From Hysterangium stoloniferum (lineage: Eukaryota > Basidiomycota > Agaricomycetes > Hysterangiales > Hysterangiaceae), in contig WHVD01000053.1 in assembly GCA_015178975.1 (NCBI GenBank), positions 496,001 through 560,000 on the forward strand: a stretch of DNA of 64,000 nucleotides, given 5' to 3'. The position numbers and the translations under genes are program-made. How positions within the stretch are numbered: position 1 is the stretch's first letter; each line of letters starts with the position of its first letter. Shown here piece after piece: positions 44,070-55,846 of the stretch. Under the pieces are notes generated by a model, which was given only the letters and a program-made list of their open reading frames with translations, did no database searches and was not told where the DNA came from.

Positions 44070-45760
44070 GTCTGGGCAGAGCAACTCCTATTAGTGAACT
44101 CATTGATTCAGATATGTATTTCAGAGAGGCTCATGATATCCAAAATATATTCCAATGCTTTAGAATGACTCCCATCATACTCAGGGAGGTCAGACCATTT
44201 AATCTTGATGTCATTGGTGTTGAGAGTAATCACCTTGTCCTTAGGTAATTCATTGTTCTTGGCATTAACACTGGCTATGGGCTCCAGCTTGTTGGGGGGA
44301 AAAGCCCCCCAAACCCCAACAACTCTTAAGTATTTCTAAGGAAAAGTCAGAGGTCTGGGAGTTTCCAGGTATTTCCCCCCACATCCTTGGTCTCAGCTAT
44401 CCTTGAAGTTATCAGAGCTTTTAGATGAATCACTAGGCTCTCCTCCAGCTGGATAAATGGATTCATCCTCAAAGGCAAGGGATAGCAAGTTTCATCTGGA
44501 TTCAGCAATCCTCAACTGTAAACTTAACCTGCTATTCCTTTGACAGATGCTGTTGAAAAGGATGGTCAAACTCTATTGGTAATCAGTCTGTCTCAAGTCA
44601 GGAGTGGATCATTGAAAGGATTGGGGGTGATGGGAATAGTTTTGAATGTTACTCAGGAGCAGGAGGTCTCTAAATGGGGAGTCATCTGTCATTCCATCAG
44701 GGCTTCTTTCTCCAGCTCAGCCATACTGAAAAGGTAGCATGGTTGTGGTTGGTGGAAGGAACCACTGATCAGAATCTCCTTCTCTTTTAGACACTCTATC
44801 ACCTTAATTCTCATATCCAATAGGAAGTTCTCCAAGATCAATGGGCAATTGAGCAAGTGGAGGAAACATGTATTGGGGAAACCTCTGAGCTCTTGAGTGA
44901 CAGACTCAGTTGTCAAAGCTGGAGATGAAGGTACTTGTGTCATCTCATCATAGGTGTGGAGTAATTCCATCATCATCTTTTTGCATTTCTCTTTGTTGCA
45001 TATGAGTCTTGACCTGAGGCTGAAGTACATATAAAGCATGTAGCACTCTAATATCTAGATGTACAGGTAGTGATAATCAATCTTGGGGATGGTATGATTA
45101 GCTCTGTCAACATGTGCAAGATCTGCAGCATGTACTCAAAAAGTCAACCAGCTGAACAAACAATTCCCCTTTGATCACGTTCCTTCCCTTTTCCAGCAGA
45201 ATAATAAGCTTGTCAGACCATTTGGGGATCAATTTAGTGAGGTCATCTAGCATTCCCACTCATGTGAAGATGGTTAGTGTGGATAAAATACCATGATACC
45301 TATCCAACCAGGCCACTATTGTCATGGGCATGGTCGGATATCCTGTAGTGTAATCTTGTGCAATGGCCATTACTTCTTCCTCGATGATTCAAAAGGTGTA
45401 ATACATATCCCATTTCTTGTTAACAGGTTCATCATGGACCAGTTGTCCTTGGTATGTACATATACTGAAGCATTACCTGATGTGGTGGGAATTCCAAAAT
45501 AGCATCATTATCTTGGATGAGCAGAGATGCTCGACCTGTGCAATGGTGAGTGCCATTCTGATAGACCAGGATAATTGCTAGTCGACCGCTTAGCTTCGTT
45601 CCGAGGAGAACCCTCAATAGAAGCAGGTCTTTGGGAGGTTGACAATGATTTTCTCATTGTGATGTTGCTAGGTGGTTCAAGCCCAGGGGATCTTTGTTGT
45701 GGAAGAGAACTGCTTAGCACCTTTGATGGTTTTGCAGTCTGTTCCTTACCTGCCATCATT
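44070..45760 (-). pseudogene. Unknown gag-like remnant
   Basis: I do not recognise the family. Read on the minus strand, a frame starts MMAGKEQTAKPSKVLSSSLP at 45759 and is basic and Ser/Pro-rich for 83 codons. Later pieces are IPKWSDKLIILLEKG, KEEILISGSF-like text in 45039-44689, EDESIYPAGGEPSDSSKSS near 44470, and NDIKIKWSDLPEYDGSHSKA near 44210. The WSDLPEYDG..KALEYI stretch resembles the start of a Gag capsid region, which is inference only. Frames change repeatedly and a hairpin cassette interrupts it at 44290-44338. Confidence 0.3.
44290..44338. repeat. Hairpin cassette (short copy)
   Basis: GGGCTCCAGCTTGTTGGGG continues into GGGGGG-AAAA-CCCCCC, a stem-loop, then CAACTCTTAAGTATTT. The same flanks and hairpin occur at 50100-50163. 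Confidence 0.7.
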
Positions 45761-45769
45761 GTGGTTACC

Positions 45770-46901
45770 TAGAGGTAAATACTAATGCAGTAGAGTTTTC
45801 TTCATGGGAATAGAACAGTCTGGCCTGGATCACCACTGTGAAGAGTTATAGAAATTCTAACTGTTTGATATACAAAGAATATTGATCCTCTAGGTACAAT
45901 AATACTGTATTGACTGTCTCAAAGTACAATACAGGTACTAATTTCCACAGGCAACTGTGAAGCAGCTAGAGGCAATTAAGATAGAAAGTAGGAATTGACC
46001 TTTACAGTACAATTCATATTGAGTAAATCTAATGAAATGGAGTAAAGGTAAAAGTAGTTCACAAGAAAGAATAGAAAAGTGTGAGGTGTTGGTAGTGATG
46101 AGTGTGTTCAAATAGTGAGATCTGAGCTTGGACGGTAAGTACAAAGTTAAGAGTAATGGACGAGATTCTGCTTGTAGCCATTTGAGACAACTGAGATGAT
46201 ACCCCAATCATGGCTTGCAGGACACTTCAAAGGTGTCTTGGAGTCATGGTTATGGGGTAAAAGTGTCTGTCTTCTTAGTACACCCACTAGTGTACATAAG
46301 ACAATGATACATATACACCCACAAGAGTCTATGTACCCACAGGCATATATAGATCTTCAAACTAATGTACATAAATACATGTAAATGAAGAATTACTTAG
46401 TCAAAAAATAGTAGAAAAATAAGGAAAAATATAGGAAAAATAATACAATAAAACTGTTACATACATTCCCCAGAGAGGGGTACCCCTCACACTCCTTCTG
46501 ATCATGCTCAGGTATTCAATTCATAATAATAGAGGTATCCACTCAAGAGAAAAATGCCAGTGCAATATCACAAAGAGAGCTATGTATATAGCTTAACTGG
46601 AACCCAGCCAAGTTCCCACCAAATGGAACACCAAACTGGAAAATTGCTGTAAGACAGTGCTAAGATCAGAAGGCTTGTACATACAGTATCATGCTCATTC
46701 TAAAGTCACTGTGATTCAGCTAAGAATCAACGAGTAGGAAAGCCAATCCTGATCTCTTTTAATTTTATAAATTTTTGTCATATTTTCTAGCCTTGCTCCC
46801 TTAAAAAAAAAATTTCTAAAGGCATATTCAGCACATGACATGACATAAACATCCATATTGCATAAGGGTGCTGGATTTGTGGTACCTATCTTAAAATTAT
46901 A
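45770..46901. other. AT-rich stretch, nothing recognised
   Basis: It holds short frames and TACATA-rich sequence near 46290-46390. A TGTTACATACATTCCCC motif at 46456 might be an LTR edge but has no partner. Confidence 0.35.
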
Positions 46902-49900
46902 TCAACTAAGTGAAAGGAGCATGGTGGGTCCATGGATGCTTTTAGGTGCTGTGAGGGCACAGAGCACCTGAACTCCCTCCCATAAAAGGCAGGTAAAAGG
47001 TACCATCAGCTTAGTCACCACCTGTATTCTTAGTCAGTGTGGAACCAATCTGGATGCTTTTCTGCACTCGTGGGAGCTTTTTGACGCCATGGGAGCATTT
47101 TTGCAACTGTGGGAGTATTTTGTGACACTCTGTGATGCACAGAATTATTTTAGAAAACTGCATGAGCATTTTCGGCCAGGAAGACTGGAAGCCTGCTGTA
47201 GGGCCTTGAGGCTGCCACTCTTTCTCCCTTCCCCTCTCTCTCTTCCCGCTCTGTGCTCTTTACATTGTAGGTAGCTACCCTCTGGAGTATTTATCAAGGT
47301 AGTTGGGTCCATACTAAGGTGTGTTGAGGCCTCTATTTAATTGTATTTGAGTTTGCTTTTTAATAATTAAATATATTATTCTACAGTTACAATCTGGCCA
47401 TCCACTGGCCCTGTACCCTTTATATTGAAGGTTCGTCTTCTCTGAAGCTTTCTTAAACTCTGCAGTCAATATCAAAGGTGTGGTGAGCCTGTACTTATTA
47501 TTACTTATTTCTTGCTGTTTTTAATGATTAAATAATTTACTGTATTTGCAGTCAAAGTCACCTTTTCCAGCAGTTATTCTCATTCATAATCTTCATATAC
47601 ATAGTCTGAAGGCTACTCTATAAATTCCAGGTGTGTTTTGTGTTTCCTCATACTGTTTTACATTATTTATGCTTTATTATTTGCATTTTTGGGCTATTTT
47701 AGATCCATTTGTCTGATTTCTTTTTTCCTGGCACTCTCCACTGCTTTGGTGAGTACTCCCTGTGAGCATAAGTAGAGTATTGAAGGTAAGTCCTGTCCCT
47801 GTAATTAATTTCACCATTTATTCCTTAGAAATAATTCATCCAGTTGTCATTGGCCTCCATTGTGTGGCTTTTTGGATTTATTGCCATTTCCTTTCCCCCT
47901 GCAAGGTATAAAACACTTCTAGGTTAGTATTGATATCTTCTCTGACACTGTGAAAATTATTTATGGTTTATGTTTTGCTTTTTTGACTTATTTTAAATGA
48001 ATTCATTCCAACTCTGCCCCTCTCTTTTACAGGTTTTCCGTGTCTGCTGTTGCTGCTGCTTTGTGTTCCAACCTTGGCTTGATTTTTGGTTTGTATTTGC
48101 ATTGACTCCCAGTTTGGTATTCCAATTGGTGGGTACTCAGCTGGGTTCCAGATAAGCCATATAGTGCTCTTTGTGATATATTGCACTTGCATTTTTTTCT
48201 TGAGTGTATTCTTCTACTATTATGGATTGAACCCCTGAGTGTGATCAGGAGGAGTGGAACTGGTGTAGGGCACAATTGCAGATGACATCATTATCTGACT
48301 GCCATCAATGTTCAGCTGTGGCTCAGTATGATGTACCACTCCCTCCTCAAATTCCCATCTGCCTCTGTTGTTGCAGGTCCATCTGATGATCCATTTGTGG
48401 CTGCTCCACAACCTGTTAGAATATAATAACATGATTAACTGTAATCTCATATCTCGTCTTGTGACTATATAGGTTCCGACCAGTTCACGCATGTGATAGT
48501 TATATTTAGTTTAAGTTCACTAGATCTGTAGCACACCATAGTGCACAGACCAGTGCACAGATCATGTATTCTAGTATAGTTAGTTCAGATGATGAGTAGA
48601 TCCCTCATCTGAAAGCCTAGTTATATCACTGGTTTAGCATCTACCCGCTCTACTCTTTAGTGGCTACACTCCAACAGTAGAGAGCCCTCATACTGTGATT
48701 CCCCAGGCTATCAGATTATTTTAACACAACCACCACAGTTGCCTCAGCAAGGTGTGATTCCTCCTGCACCCTAAGTGGGGAGTAGTGCCATGGCAGCATT
48801 ATAGGATCAGTATGCAAATTTGCCACCATTACAACCTCTTCGGCAGGGTTGTTAAGCAGCAAATGTAAACCTGTTCAACCACAGGTGAAAGGTTGTTGTT
48901 ATCAGCCTCACTCGGTCAACATGGACAGGACTAAGTTTTCTTTATTTTAATAGCAGTATGATACAAGATGAATGTGAGGTTCCCTAGGGAAGAGTGAGAA
49001 GGGATTTCATAGTCAAAAATATTGTTCTCTTATCACTGTGGAATGTATACTTATATATCTGCTTGGAACAATAAGATTGTGGTAACAAAAGGTGCCTGAA
49101 GACAAGGAAGATGTGGCAGGAAAAGGAGAACAAATGTTGATGGGAGAACAATGGTCAAGGGTGATTGAGTGGCGACACAAGGAATGCTTGATTAGTCGAA
49201 CAAAGGGAGTGGTAGGGAATGGTGGCATATGTGGTAAGGTGGCCAGGCTTACAACAGGCCCCAAATGCCCAATTAGCACCTGCAGATCAATCTATCCAGC
49301 CTACAGTTGGTTCTGCTGCAGTAGCTGGTTGGCTGCTTTGCCACCATTACGACAACCTGTGGAATGGCATCATGCACAGGCAAATGCAGCTGCTCAGATT
49401 CAGAACCATCCACCATTACAGCAACCTGCTCAACTGCAGCCACCAATTTTACAGTCACCACCACATTCACAGCTTGGTCATCCATCTGTACCACTGCACC
49501 ATGGTCATCCACCTATTAATGCAGTTCCACCACTTCAGGCACAGGTACCCATTTTTCAGTTGGCACTACCACAGCATCACCATCCACCTGTCCATCCAGC
49601 AGCAAATGCACAGCAACAGCCATAGTTGGCCCCACCCCCAGCCATTCCTCCACCTGAAGTCATTCTCCCACTTGCCCCACCCCCAGCTATTGCCCCACCT
49701 ACAGTCAATGCCCCACCCCTAGCCATTGCAGATCCTGAAGCCATCCTCCACTTCCACTTCCTGTTGCACAATTACCCATTGGATGGCAGCCAGTTGTGGA
49801 GGCCAGGTTTCCAAGACATGATGTGGGACATATGAGCATACAGTGTTCACACTGTGGAGCTTTACATTGGATGGATGAGCATCTGACAGCTAGCTCTCAG

Positions 49901-50034
49901 ACAACACCAAAGTTTGGCAAGTGTTGCAAGCAAGGAAAGATCATCCTTCCAATACTTGAACCAGTCCCTCATACCTTAAAGTCTCTTCTTGAGGATAATA
50001 CAGACAATGCCAAGGAATTTTGCAAAAATACAAG
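46902..50034 (+). mobile_element. Truncated Helitron copy (+ strand)
   Basis: It begins A|TCAACTAAGTGAAAGGAGC, matching the 5' end of the minus-strand Helitron (TCAAATAAGTGAAAGGAGC at 57346); Helitrons start with TC after a host A. The noncoding leader (46902-48600) and then the N-terminal part of the Rep-helicase gene run parallel to 57346-54270 of the other copy. Conserved coding includes QPTVGSAAVAG, NAVPPLQAQVPI and the Cys motif CSHCGALHWMDE..CC near 49850-49930. Homology stops after DNAKEFCKN at about 50030. Frames are shifted and a solo LTR is inserted. It has lost CpGs kept in the other copy. Confidence 0.75.
48886..49253 (-). mobile_element. Solo LTR of LARD family in the Helitron relic
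   Basis: On the minus strand it starts TGTAAGCCTGGCCACCTTAC and ends AACAACCTTTCA, with ACAGG duplicated at 48881-48885 and 49254-49258. It shares GTTGACC.AGTGAGGCTGAT and CCCTAGGGAACCTCACATTC with the LARD LTRs but is more diverged. It interrupts the N-terminal Helitron coding relic. Confidence 0.82.
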
Positions 50035-50163
50035 CTTAGGAACCCTTGCTACGCTGCGGGGCGGTCGCTTTGCGACCGGCCCCACAACTTCGCTGCGGGC
50101 TCCAGCTTGTTGGGGGGCGAAGCCCCCCAAACCCCCCCGCGTCGACAACTCTTAAGTATTTAT
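50035..50163. repeat. GC-rich double-hairpin cassette
   Basis: Two stem-loops: GGGGCGGTCGC-TTT-GCGACCGGCCCC (one bulged base; arms near 50056-50081) and GGGGGGC-GAA-GCCCCCC near 50116-50132. It lies exactly between the truncated + Helitron and the 3' side of the - Helitron. Hairpins near a CTRR end are a Helitron 3' feature, and CCTAAG occurs at the far edge on the minus strand. A CTAA end would be followed by G, not the expected T, so the exact end is uncertain. Confidence 0.55.
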
Positions 50164-53100
50164 CACAATTAAAATGACCTACCCCACCACTTTGCTATGC
50201 AAACCCCCCACATCCACAACTCATTGTTAGGAAAAAAACAATCAAAATATATCAAATTTTCAATCTAATAATACATCTTTGTACACTATATTTGCAGTTC
50301 TCTTTGACTCCTTCTCTAATAATATTTTAACCCTATTCCAACTTCTTCCCCTTGAAAGTCCCACATATAATTGCCCATGTCCAAACACAGCCGTTCTCAA
50401 ATCTAATCCTACTAATTTCAAAGATTGTCCCTGTGACTTGTTAATCGTCATTGCAAATGCCAGTTGTACTGGAAACTGAACCCGATGAAGTTTAAAAGGG
50501 AGTTCATCATCATTTGTAATGATTTTAATCCTTGAAATAAATGCCTCTTCCCCAGCACATGGTCCAGTTAAGATCCGCACCAAAAGCAAATGATTTTCCA
50601 TTTTCAGTAGTCGCAATTTTGTACCATTGAAAAGTCCCATCTGTGGATCTATGTTCCGTAGTAGCATTAAAAGTACTCCTGGCTTCATCTCAAGTCGACT
50701 TGGTGAAATTCCACCAAAGTTGAGACTATTTAAATATTCCACAGGATAGACTTCTGCCTCCATGTCACCCTCTGCAGTGTCAGCACTGTGGTAGACACGA
50801 CTCACTCCAGGGAATCTATTCAGAAGTTCTGAATTAATTTCTTCTACATCTGAATTCCTAGGACACAGAATAGCATGGTCTAAGAAGTCTCCATCTTGCC
50901 AATCTCTTTGGTCTCCATCCACATGGATGTCTGGATATATCTCAGCAATTAGATCAGATATTTCTGGACCACAGATCATATGAGGAGGGATATCCATTGT
51001 ATGATCCAAAGGCAAATCCTTTCCATGGCCTACATCTAAGAGCCACTGAGCAAACTGATCACTGTGTGGATCATGCTGATCAACCCGCATATTCTTTTTC
51101 AAGAAAAGTACCTTGACATGGTTCCAGAGTTGAGATTTTTGAATAAATTCACCAATAATCTGTTCTTTAGAGGCACGTTGTACAACAGGCAAAGTCTGCT
51201 GGAAGTCACCTCCCCAGGCAACAGGAATGCCTCCAAAGGGGAGAGCATCTTTGTCTAATACATCCCTTAGAGTTCTGTCGACTGCCTCACATATGAAACG
51301 TGACTGCATTGGAACTTCATCCCAGATGATGAGGCGTACTTGCTTCATGAGCTCTGCCTTTTCTGAGCCCTTTTTGATGTGACATGAGGAGTTCTTCTCA
51401 CAGGGAACAGGAATTGCAAACATGCTATGAGAGGTGCGACCACCTTTCAGAATCATTGATGCAATTCCAGATGAGGTGACACAAAGGACAATGTAGCCTT
51501 TGGCACAACATGCATGTGCAAGAGTATTCCATACAAAGGACTTGCCAGTGCCACCTGGGCCATTGACAAAGAACATTTTGCCCTCCTGCTGCTCATCAAC
51601 TGCCTTGATGATAGTGTCAAAAGCCACTTGTTGTTCAGCATTGAACATTTCAAGATTGGCTTGGGCACTGGCATGCTCATGATCAAGATTATAATTCTTC
51701 TGCTCCCTAATGAGACGATTGCCAATGAACTGATCCCAATTCTCAGTGATTTGTGGCATGGTTGGATAGAGTGAAAGAGACTTTCCAGAATAGCAGAGGA
51801 TTTTATCAATCTGATAGAGACCAAAGTCATAAATTGTGTGAGGTGCTGCATTGTCAATGTTATATGTAACCCTCAGGATCCAGTCCAAATCATCACAGAT
51901 AGATTCTTTGAACTCATCCCAGAGTTCTTGAGGTTGTGCAGGGGAGGACATGGTCAAAATGATGACGAACAACCTGCGAAGTTGAAGGCCAGGCTGTATG
52001 CGACTGGCTTCTCTGAGGCACATGTTCCACTGGCGATCATCTTCAAGCAAACCACGTGCAACACAGGCTTGTTGAAATGTGGGATGGGTCTCACCCTGAA
52101 AAGTCCTTAGATTTTCAAATGAGGTGGCACCTTGGACGACAGTGAGCAATGTACGGAGGTGGAATCTTTCACCACAGGCAGCATTGACAAAATGGATGCG
52201 TCCTATGGAAAAACCACTTTGACGTGGCTTCCATGATTTAGTCCTAGCTACAAATGTAAAATACTCAGGAAAATCCATATACAGTGTGTCCCTGGCACGG
52301 CGACCATTGTAGCCAATACGATCCTTGGCATTAGCTTCAAAATAAGCCATTAAAGTTGTGCCAGCATGCTCTGCCCTTTGTAAAGCCTCAGCAGGACCCT
52401 GATCAGCATCAAAAATGACAGTGTTTTCCCCAGGGAGGTGGACACGAAGTGCCATTACTGCAGGAACCTGGGTGTGGAGTTCATTGCGCATTAATCGCCA
52501 GACAGACTCATGTACACTAACATATTGTGCATCAAGATACTGTTTAATCTCATCTGGTGTCTTTCCAACCTCCATAGTTGTGCGATCGGGGCCTTTGTAA
52601 CAGTATTTATGCATATACTTCATTGATCTATTGGTAAAGACCAACTCGACATTGATATGGCACTCAAAGGTGAGAAGCAGAATAGGAGAGTAAGGAACAA
52701 CATATCTGTTGTCATATGTAAACTTGGGAGTTACATAAACCCTCCCATTGTTGGGACGAAGGTAGAATGGATAGCCTTCCTGATTGACAATGGTGGCTTC
52801 ACACCAATCCTTTGGGAAGAATTTACCACATGTACCATTGGCCATACAGGCAGCATTTGGATGATGAAGACCGCAGGGGCCATGGGTCATGAGTTGACCT
52901 ACTAAATTAAATAGTCTGGGATGTGTTTCAGGATCTGGAAAACAGGCAGAAATAATTGAATCGACATCTGCAGGTGTCCTTGGCTTATCCTGCTCCTCAA
53001 ACCATATAAGACAGTGTATGTGTGGAAGACCCCGCTTTTGGAATTCAATGACATGGATATGTGCTACTGTTTTACCAAAGATATGGCCCTCTGTAATCAT

Positions 53101-54659
53101 TTTCAGCATTTTAGCCTTTTTGATAGCAAAGACATGTGAGACCAAATCAGGGCAATCAGCAGGGGTCTGGCCAGGAAGCAATTCACGGGTGACCTCCTCC
53201 CAATTGGGATTAGCAGTCATGGTGATAAAACAGCTGGCATTGCCATACTTGCGTGCAATTGCAAAAGAATTTTGCAGACTTTGCCTCATATCCCTTGAAC
53301 CACCAGTAAATGAAGAAGAGGAGTATGACCCTCTGACCGATACTATTGGGATTGATATCATCATTTGAAAAAGCATCAACGACCTGGTTGTAGAGTTCTG
53401 CACGTATCCTTGGTTGATTTTGACTCAGAAACTTCAATCTGCTCTGTTCTGTGACTGCCCAGGCATCGACAATGTACTGCTGGAACAGCTTTTGTGCATA
53501 AAAAATGGTTTTGGCTTCATTTGCTCTAAGAAATAGGCGATAGGCATAATATTCACGCTGGGTCACCTTACGACTTTTGTCTTCTTCTTCAGCTTGTTCA
53601 TGCTGCTGTGCAGCCTGGGGCTGCCAATTGTTATTTGCATAGGGAATGTCCCATGACCAACCACGCTCACCCCTGGGAAAGAGCATGACATAATGAAGGG
53701 GTGTACAAATGGCCTGTCCTTCATGCAATCGATGGAAGGGCCCCCCCCTTCTCTGAACAATAATATCCCTTGGATCACCCTGACCTGTATCACCATCTCC
53801 AGGCACAATGACTGCAAGTTCATCACCAGTTGGAAGGTTGTACCGTCGGGGATCAGTAAAAGCCTTGTAGCTCAGTCTAACATGTAACCTTGGAGTCTCT
53901 GCCTGTGTCCTCAATCGCTCATGTGCCTGGTGATAGAGTACTATAAAGGGATTATATTGCTCCATCATGTCCTGCAAGTCAGAAAAGGTTTGATTGTTTA
54001 GATTCCGATTTGCCCTGTGATTCTGCCTTATCTGCAATGCATTCCCCAGTGCATCCTCACGTGCCAGTGCAGGATCATGGATGTAAAGCTGAGCATAAGT
54101 GGGTGATACATCTTCCCCGTATGGGATTAAGGAACCATGCTCATGATACAATCCACCATGTATTTTAAAGACATATGGGCCCCGACCGCCTTGCAAGACA
54201 GACTCATCCAATTTGACACCAAGTGATTTAAATGCAAATGCATTATTATATGCACAAATATTTTTGCGAAATTCCTTGGCATTGTCTGTATTATCCTCAA
54301 GAAGAGACTTTAAGGTATGAGGGACTGGTCCAAGTATTGGAAGGATGATCTTTCCTTGCTTGCAACATTTGCCAAACTTTGGTGTTGTCCGAGAGCTAGC
54401 TGACAGACGCTCATCCATCCAGTGTAAAGCTCCACAGTGTGAACACTGTATGTTCATATGTCCCACATCATATCTTGGAAACCTGGCCTCCACAACTGGC
54501 TGCCGTCCAATGGGTAATTGTGCAACAGGAAGTGGAAATGGAGGGATGGCTGCAGGGTCTGGAATGGCTGGGGGTGGGGCATTGACTGCAGGTAGGGCAA
54601 TAGCTGGGGGTGGGGCAAGTGGGAGAATAACTGGAGGTGGAGGAATAGCTGGGGGTAGG

Positions 54660-55440
54660 CCCAACTGTAGCTGTTGCTGTGCATTTGCTGCTGGAAAAAT
54701 AGGTGGATGGTGGTGCTGTGGTGGTGCTAGCTCCAACATGGGTACCTGTTGTTGTGGAACTGGATTTCCAGGTGGATGGTGATGCTGTGGTGGTGCCCAC
54801 TGTACAATAGGTTGTTGTTGTTGTTGTTGTGGAACTGCATTTCCAGGTGGATGATGAAGCTGTGGTGGTGCCCACTGTACAATAGGTTGTTGTTGTTGTT
54901 GTGGAACTGGATTTCCACCTGGATGGTTATGCTGTGGTGGTGCTAACTGCAAAATGGGTACCTGTACCTGAGGTTGTGGAATAGCATGAATATGTTGCTG
55001 CTGTGGAACTGGATTTCCAGGTGGATGGTGAAGCTGTGGTGGTGCCCACTGCAAAATAGGTTGTTGTTGTTGTTGTTGTGGATGGTGATGCTGTAGTGGT
55101 GCTAACTGCAAAATAGGTAGCTGTGCCTGGACTGGTGGCTGCAGTTGAGCAGGTTGGCGTAATGGTGGTAAAGCATCATACTGAGCATACAGATCAGCTA
55201 CTGCAGCAGAGCCAACTACAGGCTGGACAGCTTCAGGTGCTAATTGGACATTTACTGCCTGTAGTCGAACAGGTACATTTGCTGGCTGATGACTATGCTG
55301 GGTATGTGGTGCTAATTGCAAAATTGGTTGCTGCAGTTGAGCAGCTACAGCTACATTGTCTCGTGTACGACCTGGTGCCTGTGGCTGAATAGGTGCATTT
55401 ACTGGGTGATGACCCTGCTGTATATGTGGTGCTACCTGCA
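54660..55440. repeat. Coding repeats, Gln/His/Pro-rich
   Basis: Units of about 90-110 bp encode PxLQxAPPQHHHPPGNPVPQQQ. CAA runs vary between copies and give open antisense frames that are artefacts. Confidence 0.8.
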
Positions 55441-55557
55441 AAATTGGTCACTGCATTTGAGTAGCTGGATTTCCTTGTCCACGCCTCTGCCTTTGCCGAA
55501 CAGGTAGTAATGGTGGCAAATCTCTATACCGATTAAGCAAGTCAGTCATTGCATCAG

Positions 55558-55640
55558 AGCCAACTGGAGCAGAGCCACCTGCAGCAGAGCCACCTGCAGC
55601 AGAGCCACCTGCAGCAGAGCCACCTGCAGCAGAGCCACTT
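55558..55640. repeat. 15-bp coding repeat (SAAGG)
   Basis: On the + strand CAGAGCCACCTGCAG recurs about five times, encoding GSAAGGSAAGG on the minus strand. Confidence 0.88.
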
Positions 55641-55846
55641 GCAATAGAGCCACTTGGCTGAGCAACCAAAAATGGATTATCAGGTTGACCTCTACCAACA
55701 GGAAGATCTCCAAATGGTCGAGGAGGGAGTGGTATATTAGAATTTACAGCTAAACGCCGATGACGATCAGATGGAGATGTCATTTGTAATTGTGCCCTAT
55801 GCTGCCGTCGCTCTTCCTCCCTATTACGCTCAGGTGTTCGATCCAT

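Larger units (their letters stand above)
50260..55846 (-). pseudogene. Helitron Rep-helicase, two breaks
   Basis: Would nick, unwind and strand-transfer the element. It starts MDRTPERNREEERRQHRAQ at 55846, with an SAAGG repeat near 55640-55558. TGA at about 55451 separates this from a Gln/His/Pro-rich repeat region (PILQLAPPQHHHPPGNPVP). Next are a Cys motif (CSHCGALHWMDE), and a second frame end at 53210 where about two bases are lost near 53362. The last 1047 codons are open: Helitron-like N region (SFAIARKYGNASCFITMTAN), HUH-type HIHVIEFQKRGLPHIHCLIW near 53050, tyrosine motif KYMHKYCYKGPD near 52600, then Pif1-type helicase with Walker A GPGGTGKSF (51560), IIWDEVPMQ (51330), GGDFQQTLPV (51200), and the C-terminal TINKSQGQSLK and LYVGLSRGR. 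Catalytic motifs look intact; only the two upstream lesions prevent full translation. Confidence 0.88.

Noticed and set aside
52415..53368. Plus-strand frames opposite the Helitron Rep domain
   Set aside because: Shadows of a long conserved minus-strand gene.
54345..54946. Plus-strand Gly- and Trp-rich frames
   Set aside because: Antisense to the repetitive Gln/His/Pro part of the Helitron gene, without start context or motifs.
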